Assembly (NCBI GenBank): GCA_000149265.1
Contig: CH003270.1
Location: 247,383 to 311,382 of the forward strand
DNA: 64,000 nucleotides
Reading direction: 5' to 3'
Origin: Ciona savignyi
Taxonomy: Eukaryota > Chordata > Ascidiacea > Phlebobranchia > Cionidae
The first letter of the stretch is position 1, and each line of letters opens with the position of its first letter. The notes under the pieces were generated by a model. The model was not told the origin of the DNA, did not search any database, and saw nothing but the letters and a program-made list of their open reading frames with translations. The position numbers were made by a program, and so were the translations under genes. This document shows, in pieces, positions 1 through 11,763 of this stretch.

Positions 1-326
1 ACTCTTGTATATGAGCTATTGTATGAAGTAACCTGGTTCTAACCATAAAATTTAGCCCCCATTATGGTACTTTTATTTGATCGTCATTTTTTATTGACGG
101 GGCTAAGTAAAACCAAAATATTTTGATTATCCAAACATTAGTTTGTTTTAATGCCCCTTAAATGGATAAATTGTGTGTGTGTGTATAACAACAAAGTTAT
201 ACAATGCTATTTACCTATTTTGACTAACATAATTACACAATCAGCCCTGGTAAACTTAAATTATATAAACGTGATTCATTTAAAACACACCAATCATACA
301 CAACATCACATTAAACTTAGGCTTAC
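1..326 (-). repeat. Downstream flank of the A-exon duplication unit
   Basis: The first 150 bases match about 21990-22140, the region just downstream (in gene direction) of another A exon. Bases 250-326 match 20985-21041 and 22265-22323. The first 45 bases also match 6895-6940. This is intron of the minus-strand NLR gene inside a tandemly duplicated unit. The match continues to base 1, so the array probably extends beyond the window. Confidence 0.7.
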
Positions 327-491
327 ATGGGGAGAAGGGAGTTGTTGTACTGCTTTTTGCAACATAAGTTGACCTTCTGGTGAAAGTTCGTTCCAGTTTA
401 AATCCAGTTCCGATATTTTTCCAACACACCTAGCCAGACATTGTGCTGCGTGGTCATCCAACCTCTCATAGCTTCCTATTGTAAGTTTGAT
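327..491 (-). CDS. NLR gene, LRR exon A3 (most 3' exon seen)
   Basis: A 165-bp open exon (55 codons, phase 0 at both ends) follows the acceptor tract tgttctacacag at 503-492 and runs to a gtaagc donor at 326-321. It encodes two leucine-rich repeat-like segments with CLARCVGKISELDLNWNEL at the core, closely matching the exons at 21042-21206 and 22324-22488. Its last codon is CAT where the sister exons have CAG, so the donor reads CAT|GTAAGC and is slightly weaker. The inferred role is part of the concave LRR surface C-terminal to the NACHT module. Membership of the same transcript as the NACHT exon is inferred from strand, phase and similarity. Confidence 0.75.
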
Positions 492-1860
492 CTGTGTAGA
501 ACAGGAATATTAAAACTCCACAATGAATATATCCTGTGGATTGAACAAATTATATGTCCAATAATCAACTATCAAACAAACAAATTTAAATATACATTTA
601 AAATATAACAAGTTATAACAACTTAGCAGTAGGGCTGTGCAAATACCTAAGTTCTTATAACCGGTTAACCGATTTTTTAGCCTGGTGTTCTCATTCGCTA
701 GTATTTAGTAATAGGAAGAGCCTGAAATTACTGTACTGAAATATTAGTAATTCATAGGTTTATACTTAACTAAGGTTTAATTGCGCTGTCAATCAAATCA
801 CCGAGAAGCGAGGTAGCAAACCATAGCGTGCAGTGGAACTTTTGATCTTGCGGTTTATAAGCGAGGACGGGTTAAAGTTAAGTTGTAATGCAATTCCCAC
901 ATTCATTTATCATTATCTTTTTTGTGGTATTAATGATTAAGCATCTTCTTTATATATTGTATTGTTTTATAGGAATATTAGAGTTTCTGCAAAAGTTTCT
1001 TTGATGCTTTTGTGCAGTCAATTTAATTTTATAACATTTTTCCATTTTTTTAAAATATACATTAGGTTTGGCAGCCACCTCTGGCTATTCCCACCCTAAA
1101 TAATAGATTGTGGTATAGAGGCAAGTAACGACTGTCGTTTTGCTGTCTCTTTTTTAATTTTTTATAAAAGTCTCTGGTACTCCTTTATTTCCCAAGCTCT
1201 TGGGATAAACATGAGTATCCTTCCCCACTATGTGATGGGGGCTGCTAGGATTGGGATTGACCAGGTTGTTTCCTGTCGGCAGGGTAATGTTATTAATTTA
1301 CAATATGAAGAAACAGGAGAAAACAGGTTTAATATGTTAAAATAGAATAAAATTAAGGTACAATACAATATCATAAACACTCTCCTGTCAAGCTCAAAAT
1401 CACTTTAACATAGCTTTTGGTGTTGAAAGTTATACAAAAATGATGTAAATTATTTATATTAAAGTTTAGTAATTCCATATAGAGAAACACTGTTTCGTCG
1501 ACGAAGTTTTTAAATTTGTTTTTTTTATAATCCATAGGGTTTGCTGGGTAAATTCTTCATTGTTCCAGTTATACTGATTCTTAGCATCAAGTACTCGTTT
1601 TTTGCTAATTACACTTACTTTAATATATGGCGGTTAGTTTTATGCTACATACGTATTTAAGTTGTTCCTCGGGGTATACGTTATACATTATTACGTCCCT
1701 GTTACCAAGAGCGATTGAGAACCGCAGGACATTAGATGTTATGGGGCAGTACATTAGGAGATGGGAATGTCGTCTCTTAAATTACAACAGAATTTACAAA
1801 TCATGATTCTAAATTTATTTTGAACGCGTTGGAAGGAACCTTTCTCGCGGAACCACGAGC
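492..1860. other. Intronic/intergenic stretch without recognised gene
   Basis: Bases 492-600 continue the A-exon upstream flank shared with 21207-21240 and 22489-22600. Near 1240-1300 a segment resembles 21232-21290, both containing a cggcaggg(t/t)aatgttattaat-like block. Near 1195-1225 there is a short piece similar to the tail of the SINE described below (gggataaacatgagtatcc). No coding potential was seen. Confidence 0.5.
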
Positions 1861-1861
1861 C

Positions 1862-3650
1862 CCAGTAATTATGGGTCCCATTTGGAAAAATGGGACACAT
1901 ATTGTTTTTGTCCGTTTTTTTTTTCTTTTTTTTTTTTTCTTTTTTTTCGTCAAACGCTTGACAGGCATGGCATGTCGCCCCGACATCTACCAGAAGGAGG
2001 AATAGAATCGCAATGAAACTTCGCCATTTGTTAGACAACATGGTCTAGATGAACAGAAACCAACATTTTGGGAGATAAAACCAGGGGAATTCCCCTGGGA
2101 CGTTAAAAACCAAAACGGTGTTTTTTTTCTAAACAAATAGCTATTTTGGGAATAGCGCTTGAACGACAACTCCAATTTGAATCAGATTTGGTAAAATGTA
2201 AGTGCATTAGTCACTGATTTAACACTTGGAAGAAATAAAAAAATTACCTAGGGAAATACCCTAAACAATATGATTTTGTTCTCAAATTATGATTGTGACA
2301 AGCACGCCATGTCGCCCCGACATCTACCAGAAGAAAAAATGGAATCGCAATCAAACTTTGGTATTTGTTAGACAATATGGTCTAGATATACAGAAACCAA
2401 AATGTTGGGTAATAAATCCAGGGGAATTCCCCTGTGACGTTACAAACCAAAACGGTATTTTTTTCTAAAAAAATTGACTTTTTTGGGCATAGCGCTTGAA
2501 CGGATATTACAATTTAAATCAGATTTTCTGGAATGTTAGTGCATTAGGCACTGATTTAACAGTTAAAAGAAATAAAAAAATTACTTGGGGAAATACCCTA
2601 AAAAATAAGATTTTGTTCTCAAATCATGATTGTGACAGTCATGCCATATCGCCACGACATCTACCAGAAAGACTACTGAAATCGCAATAAAAATTTAACA
2701 TGTTTTAGACAACATGGTATAGATATGCAAAAACAAAAATTTTGGGTGATAAATTCAGGGGAATTCCCCTGGGACGTTAAAAACCAAAACAGTATTTTTC
2801 CTAAAGAATTAGCTTTTTTGGGGCATAGCGCTTGAACGGCTGCTCCAATTTGAATCAGATTTTCCGGAATGTAAGTGCATTAGTCACTGATTTAACACTT
2901 AGAAGAAATAAAAAAAGTACTTAGGGAAATACCCTAAAAATAAGATTTTGTTATCAAATCATGATTGTGACAAGCATGCCATGTCGCCCCGACAGCTGCC
3001 AAAAGGAATAATGGAATCGCAATAAAAATTTGACATTTGTAAGAGAACATGGTTTAGATATGAAGAAACCAAAATTTTGGGTAATGAATCCAGGGGAATT
3101 CCCCTGAGACGTTAAAATCCAAAAGGTGTGTGTTTCCAATAAATTAGCTTTTTGGGGCATATAGCGCTTGAACGGCTGCTCTTATTTTGATCAGATTTGG
3201 CGAAATGTTGGACTATTTAGACACTTTGTGCCAATTAAAAGAAAGAAAACATTTACTTAGGGAAATTACGTTAAAAACGACGATATGTTCCAGAATTATG
3301 TTTGTGACTGGCATGCCATATCGCACTGACAAATAAGACAAGCAGTCGACAAGTCAGATTAAAACTTTAAGAATTGTTACATAACATGACCCACATATGT
3401 AAAAACAGAAACTTATCTACTAAACCTAGGGGAATTCCCTGACACATGAAAATCTAAATCGGGCTGTTTTGGCAATTTATCTTCATTTCACTTCAGCGCT
3501 TGAAAAGAAGGTTTAATTTAAAATATTTGTGGTGAAAATGTTCGTAAATTTAAGACGTGTTTGGCTTGATAACTCTGGGACCCATGCGTTTATGCTTGCA
3601 GAAACAAACTACATATACTCAGTGTATAAACTACAAATTGTGGTTAGGGA
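1862..3650 (+). repeat. 335-bp tandem repeat array, about five units, inside a dispersed element
   Basis: The phrase catgtcgccccgacatctac recurs, with decay, near 1971, 2308, 2643, 2976 and 3313, giving a period of 333-337 bp. Each unit also carries a palindrome, CCAGGGGAATTCCCCTGG in its best form at 2081-2098, repeated near 2418, 2755, 3090 and 3427. Three units contain a TTAGGG-like/CCCTAA-like inverted pair, and several carry tagcgcttgaacgg. A T-rich run (1916-1947) and a 5' block atgggtcccattt (about 1871-1883) precede the array. The inverse tgggacccat appears at 3578-3587 after the array. The same elements recur in reverse orientation at 39440-40365. The class is unknown; a non-autonomous DNA element with internal minisatellite amplification is the best guess. 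Confidence 0.75.
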
Positions 3651-3783
3651 CCCTGTAGCATGAGTATATGGCCTACAACGTGTGGTTTACAAATAGTGGT
3701 GGTTAAACACGTGGTTGACACTCTCTAGTAAGTAATCGTGTTCGGATTTTTAGCTTATTTAGAACTATCGTGGGCCAGTTAAT

Positions 3784-5502
3784 TTAACGGCTGCTTTTGG
3801 TATAAACGAGCGCGCGGGTTGCCGGGGTTTTAAGGAATATGTTGTAAATAGGCTTCGACGTGGCGCCATCAAAATCGACGTCCGCTTGTTTAAGTACACC
3901 GAACAACTTTAGTTTTTTAAGCCACGTTGCGTTCGGGGCTAATGCATTGGGTAATCGGTTGGTAAAATGGCTTCTGTTTATAGTTCTCATTCGGTGGCCT
4001 ATATTAAATCGGGCCCACTCGTGCCAAAAAGTTTGGGTTTCGGGTATAGTAACAAGTTCCTTCATTGGTATAACGATTGCTGCGTCGAGTTTTGTTCGAA
4101 TGTCGATTAATCCGAGACCACGTTTGCGCTTATTTAAGATAAGCTTGGAGCGGTTTAGCTTTTCTATCTACTCTGGGAAGTAGAAGAATTTAAAAATAAC
4201 CGATTTGATTTTTTCTGGGACCGAGTTCTAAATAGGAACAATTTTCCCAATATGCAGAATCTGCGAGATTCCTATAAGGTATTGACGATAGTGGCACGTC
4301 CTTCAAGTGATAATCGTCTAGGTTTATGCATATTAGTAATATTTGTAATGCGACCTAAGACTGGGGAACAGTTTTTATGGACGCATAGTGATCGTTTGCG
4401 AAAGTGGATACGCAGGATTTTAATTTCTGTAGCGACAGTGATTTCTGGGTACTGTTGCTGAATTGCAACGCGAGCGTATTCTTTAAAGGTGAGCGCTTGC
4501 GTTTTGTTGATGTTAAGTTTCTGACCCGAAGCAAGTTCGTATTTACAAAGAGTTTTAATGAATGGAATTGACATCGGATAGTAATAACGTCAAATCGTCC
4601 GCATATTGCTCTAATTTAAGATGGTGCTTTCCTCGTTTGATTCCTCGAATTCCTGGGTTACGATTTATTGTGCGCGTTAAGATTTTGGTGCCTAAGAGAA
4701 ATAATTGCATGCTCATGGGACAGCCTTGGCGGATGCCGCGTTTCTATTTTTTTCGTGAATGCTCAATTGACCTGGACTACGCTATTGATGTTATTATATA
4801 GTCGCATAATCCAATGAGTATTGGCATTACCAGCGTTTAATCTATTAAGTATTTTAAAGATATAGCTGTGACTCACTCGGTCAAAAGCTTTTTCATAGTC
4901 GATAGCAAGTATATTTAATTCGACAGATTTTTATTTCGCAAATTCCATGGCGGTTTGGACATTATAAAGAGCGTCTTCAATCTTACGACCTGGGATACCG
5001 CATTTTTTGTCTGGGCTAATTACTTTACACATTACGTGGTTAAGACGATTCGATATTACCTGACTTAGAATTTTGTAGTCGTTGTTTAAGATCGATATAT
5101 GTCGCCAGTTTTTCATTTCACATTTATTACCTTTTTTATGCACTAGTTTTACACAAGCTTGTTTCATAGAATGTCCTACTTTATCACATTCCACATTGTT
5201 TTATATACTTTGATGGTAAGGCCATCTAGACCGGGCGAACTACTGGCGTTAATAGAGTCGATTGCGAGTTTTATTTCCTCTACAGTGATTGAGGCGTTTA
5301 ATGCTATTTGTTGGTCGTCATCGATTTCGTTTGAGGTAATTACCTCGAGCATTTCGTCTTGTGTTTGAGAAAACGTGGCACTTTTGGATGAGGTGGGCGA
5401 AATTGAGGTTGTTGGTTTTTGTTGGATGTGGCCGTGAGATGGTTTCAGCTGGTCGGGATTCGTGGGTGGGGTTAATTCGGGGTTGTCGATGGTAACCGTC
5501 AT
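3784..5502 (-). pseudogene. LINE ORF2 reverse transcriptase remnant (no endonuclease)
   Basis: The segment 5502-5176 ends in the RT-0/1 block (EIKLAIDSINASSSPGLDGL). The segment 5194-4931 gives the palm block with WRHISILNNDYKIL. The segments 4574-4272 and 4065-3784 give thumb and C-terminal parts (LNINKTQALTF; LKKLKLFGVLKQADV). Several frame changes and stops separate the blocks, and the catalytic YADD box was not found in an open frame. It is non-functional. Confidence 0.65.
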
Positions 5503-5756
5503 GTCATGGTCTGGTGTTCGATTTGGATAGAGTGAGTAGCTGCTGTTAAATAGCGATAGCAGATCAGACTCTTTTGTTGGCCGTTTTTTCGGTGTTCCTT
5601 TATTTGATGGTGGGATTTAGGTAGGTCTGACTGTTTTTGGATTTTCCTTTGTGGTTGGTTGTTTGTCAGCAGTGGAATTCGCGTCTGGTTCGACTTCGAG
5701 GCAAGCAAGTCGGTTTGGTGTGGTTGTTATGTGGTGGTCGTCTTTTAGTGGAAGAG

Positions 5757-6402
5757 TTATTTGATTTTTTTATTTCGACCAACAGTTTGCCAAGCTAGAG
5801 TTGCATGATTGTGGGCCTCGTGTTCGATGATCTCAGCTCGCTTGTTTGGGCAGAACTTCGCACGATGACCATCTTGTTTACATATGAAGCAGAAACCTTT
5901 GCGTGGGCAGTTTTGTTGAAAGTGACCCCGTTGCTTACAATAACGGCAGAGCGTCAGGTGTTCTTCGCCTGGTCGATTGACGGTCACTTATCTTCCTCCA
6001 ATTTTTATAACGGGTGGAATGTTTTCCATATTAACTTCGGTCATTTTGAGTTTAACAAATCCATTCCGTATATCTAGGAAATCACGATAAACACCATACT
6101 TTACTTCTTTTAGCTTCCCCCAATTAAAATGCTGCACCAACCTTGCCAGATGTTTCTCCTTCGTGGCAAACGGCACGGGATTGGGCGCTTGCCATCTCCG
6201 CCGAGAGTGCAACGCGCTGCCGCGTGGTTGGTGAAATTAGACTGACCTTGGTTTTGAATTTTTGAAACGTGTCTAGTACTAATATTTCTGCTCGTTCAGG
6301 GTCGTTTTCATCGATGTTTTTTAAAGTTACAAAAAACGTGTTTTCTCGAAAGTTCTCCACCATGACACCTTGTATGAAATCACGGAGATGCCAATAAGTC
6401 AT
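5757..6402 (-). pseudogene. LINE ORF1 with CCHC zinc knuckles
   Basis: Open segments 6402-6124, 6212-5988 and 5987-5757 form one ORF1, broken by a frameshift near 6200 and a TAA at 5990-5988. The first part (DPERAEILVLDTFQKFKTK) resembles the RNA-binding region of Tx1 ORF1 proteins. The last part has consecutive knuckles of the form CRYCKQRGHFQQNC and CFICKQDGHRAKFC, which bind nucleic acid. Both knuckles keep all four ligands, so decay is moderate. Confidence 0.7.
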
Positions 6403-6430
6403 CGGTACTATATCGTTTGAAGTTTCCTTC

Positions 6431-7368
6431 TATCTAATATATTATGAATGTCTCCAGGTTTAAATGAACTTCGAGGATTGAGTCGTACTACATTTTGATA
6501 CTTAATTCGTAGTATTAAATATTTATTTATTATAATTATTTATTTATTTTTTAAGTTATTACCGTTAGTAATGAAACGTTGGAAAGGACAGTGTTACAAA
6601 CACAACGCTCGTTACCACGTGGCAACACGTGGTCTCAAGTAATTATCAGAGTTGCAAGGCGAAATAAAGGTGATACACACGGGAAAAAGTGCAACTCTAA
6701 TTTTACTTTTAAGAATAATAACATAACACGTACCTTTGAGCTTGATAGGAGGTATACACTGAAAATACAAAATTTACACGACTGAGAAAACTTTTGACAA
6801 CAATTTACAAATGCACAAAATGACACACAACCGCGCAGAAAGTAGTCGAGGAAAAGATCGAATCGAGAACCTGTCTGGTTATAACCTCCACTCTTGTATA
6901 TGATCTATTGTACGAAGTAACCTGGTTCCAACCGCTTACCACCAACAGTTTAAAAAATACATGTCATATAAAACTGTTGTAAGATTCTACAGCAAAACAG
7001 GAAGGCACCAAAAAAAACAAAAGTTATCTCTTTTGGGTATTTTCTGTTAAAAAAAAATTTAATGAAAAAATAGTTTATTTGTAACATAACTGTAACAGTA
7101 GGGACTAACAATTCAGAATGATTTATATTAACTGATTAATAAACGTTACATATTATATACAATAAATAAAATTAAAAAAAATACAAATAAGGTATTATAA
7201 TCTTATGGGGTGCAAATATTGATACTGAATTAGCTATGATATACTATAAATATAATCACTACTGTTATGGCTATTTAATAATTATTATTGTATGAATAAT
7301 TGTATTGAATAAATTGCAGGTCACGGTTACAAAGTAAATATATTTATAAAAAATGCAAATATTAATAT
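6431..7368. other. AT-rich spacer with a fourth, truncated A-unit flank
   Basis: Bases 6820-6945 match 21925-22036 and the first 45 bases of the window: the part of the A-exon unit lying roughly 280-390 bp downstream of an A exon. No A exon follows at the expected distance, so this copy is truncated. Bases 6946-7363 are very AT-rich with no recognised content. AATAT at 7364-7368 is the left target-site duplicate of the BEL/Pao element. Confidence 0.5.
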
Positions 7369-7759
7369 TGTTACGGTCATTTTAAGAGCCAATCCCAAGT
7401 ACCTAAATTCCCGATTTCTGTGTGCCCAATGAAGCGTCACGGCGTCGCTGCCAATTTTAAAGGTCCTAGTAATTTCGGCCTTTTCTGTTGTTACTACGTG
7501 GTAGAAGGTTGTTTTATTGATTTAGCTGTTCTGGATCGCAAAGCAAACCCAGAAATTGTATCTATGCTGCTATGTTTGTATGTGTTTAGAAATTTTGTCC
7601 ATTTGTCTATGTTAGCGCAATTAAAAGACATCACAGAAGGATGGTTTGTTTCCAACATAGAAGATAGAGCAATCACTGGTCAAGTGCGCGGAGCAGCTAA
7701 AATTCGCCAACACAGGGTTGGTAACGTAGGGTAGGGCTTCGCCCCTGTTGAATCCTACA
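7369..7759 (+). repeat. 5' LTR of BEL/Pao #1
   Basis: The 391-bp repeat is shared with 16841-17211. The 3' copy lacks about 20 bp (the ttcccgatttctgtgtgccca part after the first 40 bases); elsewhere only scattered substitutions and small indels are visible. Confidence 0.9.
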
Positions 7760-7799
7760 TTGATTTCTGGAGTTCTATCACTGATTCAGTGATTTCTGA

Positions 7800-9716
7800 T
7801 TTTTCGTCAAGTTATTTCTAGATTGTACGTTTGAGGTACAACTGATTTCTGAAGCTTGGGTTACGGATTTATCTCTGCATCTCAAGATAGCAACTGCTGA
7901 GAACGCGGCACCGGTAGATACGCTAATTGACGTCACTCCTAGCGCGGCAGAACTAAAAGCCGGGCGCACAGCTGCCTTGAGCACATTAACCAGACTGGAG
8001 AATAAGCTGCAAAAGATTATATCGAAAGAAGCTTCACATAAGGAAGTGTCCAAGGTAAAAGATCATTATGACAATGCCTGCGACGATTGCTTACGGATTT
8101 GCCGTCAATACGTGTCCACTGTGTTGACGGAAGGCGCTCGTACTGAAGCAGAAGCGAGAGTGGAGAACATTATTTAAAGGAAACAAATCGCGAATCAAGA
8201 TTATAGACAATTTGTGCAAAACTGTGCTGCGGGCCGGTCTGTGGGGAGTGGCAGTAGGTCCAAGGCATCCTCTAGTCGGCGAAGTTCCGCTCGCATACAA
8301 GCACAACTCCTGGAAATGGAAGCCATACAAATGGAAAACGAGGCCGAGATCCAACGAAAGAGTTTGGAGCACGAGGCCGAGATCCAACGAAAAAGCGTGG
8401 AGCTTGACCTGCAGGTTGTCCGAGCAAAAGCGAAGGCAAAGAGAGCTATTCTTTTGGCGGAGGATGGAAGTGAACTTTCCGATTCTCTCGGCGCTTTGTC
8501 AAACGCCGAGGAGAGACCTCTAGAAACTGTTTTAGACAAAATACAGTCAATTACCTGGAACCAAAAGAGCCGGGCTGCTGCTGCTGATGCTGCTGCCCCG
8601 AGACCATTAGTTCTACAAGAACACATTCTGCCTAATAGGCACTCTTCACCATTTATTCCTAACCCAATACCCTATGGAACGGGGCCTTCCAACTATGGCG
8701 TTAATCATTGTGAACGCCCAGCAGCCCTAGGTATTGGTACGATACATGATGGAAGGAACTTAAAAGAAACCACGTTGGAAAATCCGCGAGGACATTTTGA
8801 GGTTAGCCCGGTCAATGCCGACTCGGTCACCCCGCGCTTGGAATTAGACACCTTTGACGGGAACATTTTAGAATTCTATGGATTTATGAGTGACTTTCGC
8901 GAATATATTGAGGCCAGAGTGCTGAATGATGGCGCTCGCCTTAAGTTTCTTCTCAAGCTATGTGCAGGGGAAGCCTATGACACAATCAAGGGATGCAAGA
9001 TAATCTCGGACCGAAGTCGTGGCTACCGCGAAGCTATACACCGTCTAAATGCTAAGTACGGTGAACGAAACTTGGTGGTGCAAGTTTACATGAAGCAGGT
9101 TACTGAAGGGCCGCTCTTGAAACCGTCGGACTCTGAAGGTATGTTTTTATTAGCTGATAAAATGTACAACTGCTACAATACTCTATCCGAGTGGGGCTAC
9201 TCACATGATTTAAATAGCACAGAAAACCTGGGAAGGATATACGACCGGCTTCCTAATCATATAAAATTGGATTTCTGTAAAATTAGTCGATTAAAAGAAG
9301 CCGACGGCCAACGGCCAAGTTTCTTTGATTTAATGGAGTTGGTGCAAGACAGTGCGAAAGCGTCTCGCTGTTACTTCAACCAACGATATTACGCTTCGAC
9401 ATCGGGACCCTCACAATCAAGGAAAGGGAACAGTGAGTATAAACCTAAACAAAGTTTTTCTAGAAAAGTAATGTTTGCCGCCGCTGAGCCTGTATCTGAA
9501 CCTATAGAACACGTAGAGACGACTTACAGGAGACCTTTGTGCTGTTTATTTTGCAACGAGACACACTCTATATGGAGATGTAATCTCTTTAAAGGTGAAA
9601 CCGTTCAGGAAAGAACAAATTTTGTCACGGCACGGAAGCTGTGCTTCAATTGTTTGCGTGCTGGCCATTTTTCCCGGAACTTGTCGGGTATCAAGGGAAT
9701 ACTGTGCGATATGTAA
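7800..9716 (+). pseudogene. BEL/Pao #1 Gag (coiled-coil, DUF1759-type core, zinc knuckle)
   Basis: The same frame is open from a TGA near 7797 to 9716 except for a TAA at 8175-8177. No clear ATG was identified. The N-terminal part is a charged helical region with the near-duplicate AEIQRKSLEHEAEIQRKSVE (about 8343-8404). The middle (LDTFDGNILEFYGFMSDFRE onward, about 8845) is the Gag core typical of BEL/Pao. The C-terminal knuckle starts CFNCLRAGHFSR but then loses frame at about 9675; the missing ligands continue in the +1 frame. Gag packages the element RNA. Confidence 0.85.
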
Positions 9717-10506
9717 GCGTAGACATAATTCTTTGTTGCATATAGATAAAATCCCAAGCCCCTCTGGTGATCCTTCGCCAAGTAATCCCGAGATAAAAGA
9801 GAAAAGTGTTGTATCTTGTGGTGCTCGTCAGCGAGATGAAAGGAAGATGAGAACCCCTAAAAGTTTCAAGGTGGTTCCAGTTAAGGTGTGGACCATGGAT
9901 CCTGGTAAGAGTGTGCAGACTTATGCATTTTTGGATGATGGTGCGGACATATCTATGTGTGCAGTCGGTTTGGCAGAGAAGCTTGATCTACCAAGTACAA
10001 ATGAACGAATGGATCTGTACACACAAAATGCGGTGTCCCGTCATGCACTTATTTGCGATGACTTGTTTGTTCAAGGATTTGGGGAAAGCGAGACATTTAA
10101 CGTACACGAAATGTTGATTACAGATAATCTGATAGATGTCAGTAGCAGCATTCCTACAGAAGAGGTGGCTGCGCTTTATCCCCATTTGAGGGACTTGAAC
10201 TTTCCCAAACTGGAGAATGGAAACGTTGAGCTTTTATTAGGAAACAACGTCATCGATGCTTTCCGATTGACTGAGCAACGCAGTGGAAAGCACGGGGAAC
10301 CACTGGGGCTCCACACCGCACTTGGCTGGACAATATTCGGGGCTGATCTCCCAGCAGCTGGTCGGGCAAACATAAGGTGTCTCATGCTTGTGTCCAATTC
10401 ATGGGACAGCGTGAACCTGCGGATGATTCGTGCAATGAGATTTTACAATTATTTTCCAGGGAATTTAGTGACCTGTCACAGGAACAGAAATGTGAGATGT
10501 CTATAG
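9677..10506 (+). pseudogene. BEL/Pao #1 second knuckle and retropepsin region
   Basis: In the +1 frame after Gag the second knuckle CAICKRRHNSLLH is followed by an aspartic protease domain with VWTMDPGKSVQTYAFLDDGA. The active-site triplet usually DTG/DSG reads DDGAD here, as in many BEL elements. The segment ends near 10500, where the reading shifts again into the RT N-terminal part. It would process the polyprotein in an active copy. Confidence 0.8.
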
Positions 10507-11763
10507 AGGATAGACAAGCAATTAAGATGATGGAAGAAACGGCAACTAAAGTTGGCAAACATCATCAGATTGGACTACCTTGGAGGCAACCTCGAGTCAC
10601 ACTTCCGGGCAGCCGATTGATGGCGCTAAAGAGACTCAAGTCACTAAAAAGGCGCTTAACAGGTAACCCTGAATTATTTTCCGAGTATCGCCTAAAGATA
10701 AGGGAATACATAAGCCAGGGTCATGCCACTGGTTGTGCCTCGTTCTGAGCTGGCAAGTAGTAACACAATCTGGTATATACCACAGCCACTGCACTGGTCC
10801 GAAATTTCGGGTTGTCTTTGATTGCGCTGCGTGTTTTAACGGTGTATGTCTGAATGACAACTTACTGCAAGGGCCTGACTTGACTAATAACCTGGTCGGA
10901 GTACTTTTACGTTTTCGCCAGGAGCGTGTTGCTCTTGTGGCAGATATAAAGGGCATGTTTCATCAAGTGTTGGTAGACCCTAAGGACCGTGATGCCTTGC
11001 GCTTTCTATGGTGGCCAGACGATGACATGGATAAGGAACCAGTTGACCATCGGATGAACGTGCACATTTTTGGAGTAACTTCGTCGCCTAGTTGCTCATC
11101 CTTTGCTCTGATGAGAACTGCTCAGGAAAATGAAACGGGGGCTGATGAGATAAGTAGATGATTTGTTAAAATCATGTAGATCTGTTGAGGAAATGCTCAA
11201 ACTAGTAGCACAAATAGTTCCATTGCTGGCTAGTGGGGGGTTTCACCTTACTAAGTTCTTAACTAATGAGAAACGAGTTTTAAGTTCGATTCCAGTTTAT
11301 GATATCGCTTCATCGATGTTGACTATAGACCTACATGGACTTCCAATTGAACGAGCACTCGGGGTATCCTGGAACACTGAGGACGGATTGCTTTGAAATA
11401 AAGGTCAATGTAACGTTGAGACCGCCAACACGCAAAGGAATTCTTTCAATGGTGAGCCAGGTATATGATCCATTGGGTTTTGCTCAACCGTTTATACTGC
11501 CGGCTAAGAAGTTACTTCAAGTTGCCTGCCATAATCGTTTAAGCTGGGATGAACCGGTTTCCTCTGAACAGAGAGAAACATGGAATGATTGGCTACAGAC
11601 CCTTGAAGGATTACAGGCGATCTCTATACCAAGGTGCTTCCGGCCACCCTATGAGGTACACCAAATCCAGTTACACTTATTTTGTGATGCCAGCAAGCTG
11701 GGATATGGGGCCGTGGGTTACTGTCGTATGGTAGATGAAAATCGCAAAGTACATTGTTCATTT
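10377..11763 (+). pseudogene. BEL/Pao #1 reverse transcriptase, frameshifted
   Basis: RT blocks occur in four successive frames: 10377-10748 (LPWRQPRVTLPGSRLMALKR), 10733-11161 ([20 protein letters not shown] and [15 protein letters not shown]), 11163-11396, and 11335-11763 (ILSMVSQVYDPLGFAQPF). A small deletion near 11150 removes the residues before the VDD of the YVDD box, so the catalytic motif is damaged. The frame is then cut by the nested element at 11764. Confidence 0.85.

Larger units (their letters stand above)
3700..6430 (-). mobile_element. Tx1/L1-like LINE, internally deleted and decayed
   Basis: Read on the minus strand there is an ORF1 with CCHC zinc knuckles (6402-5757) followed closely by reverse transcriptase blocks (5502-3784). 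The RT shows KNWRHISILNNDYKILSQVI and IPGRKIEDAL, the pattern of L1/Tx1-clade enzymes. Only about 0.4 kb separates ORF1 from the RT, so the apurinic-type endonuclease domain expected at the start of ORF2 is missing. Frameshifts and stops break both ORFs. The element lies in sense orientation within the minus-strand NLR gene, in the interval between exons A2 and A3. Confidence 0.7.

Noticed and set aside
2244..2940. Interstitial telomere repeats
   Set aside because: TTAGGG-like and CCCTAA-like hexamers occur singly inside each 335-bp unit, not in tandem.
1862..3650. CRISPR-like array
   Set aside because: The repeat period is 335 bp with no short repeat/spacer alternation, and the context is eukaryotic.
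3860..4183. Plus-strand 107-codon frame
   Set aside because: Shadow of the minus-strand LINE RT C-terminal region.
8201..8626. Minus-strand open frame of 141 codons
   Set aside because: Shadow of BEL #1 Gag in its low-complexity helical region.
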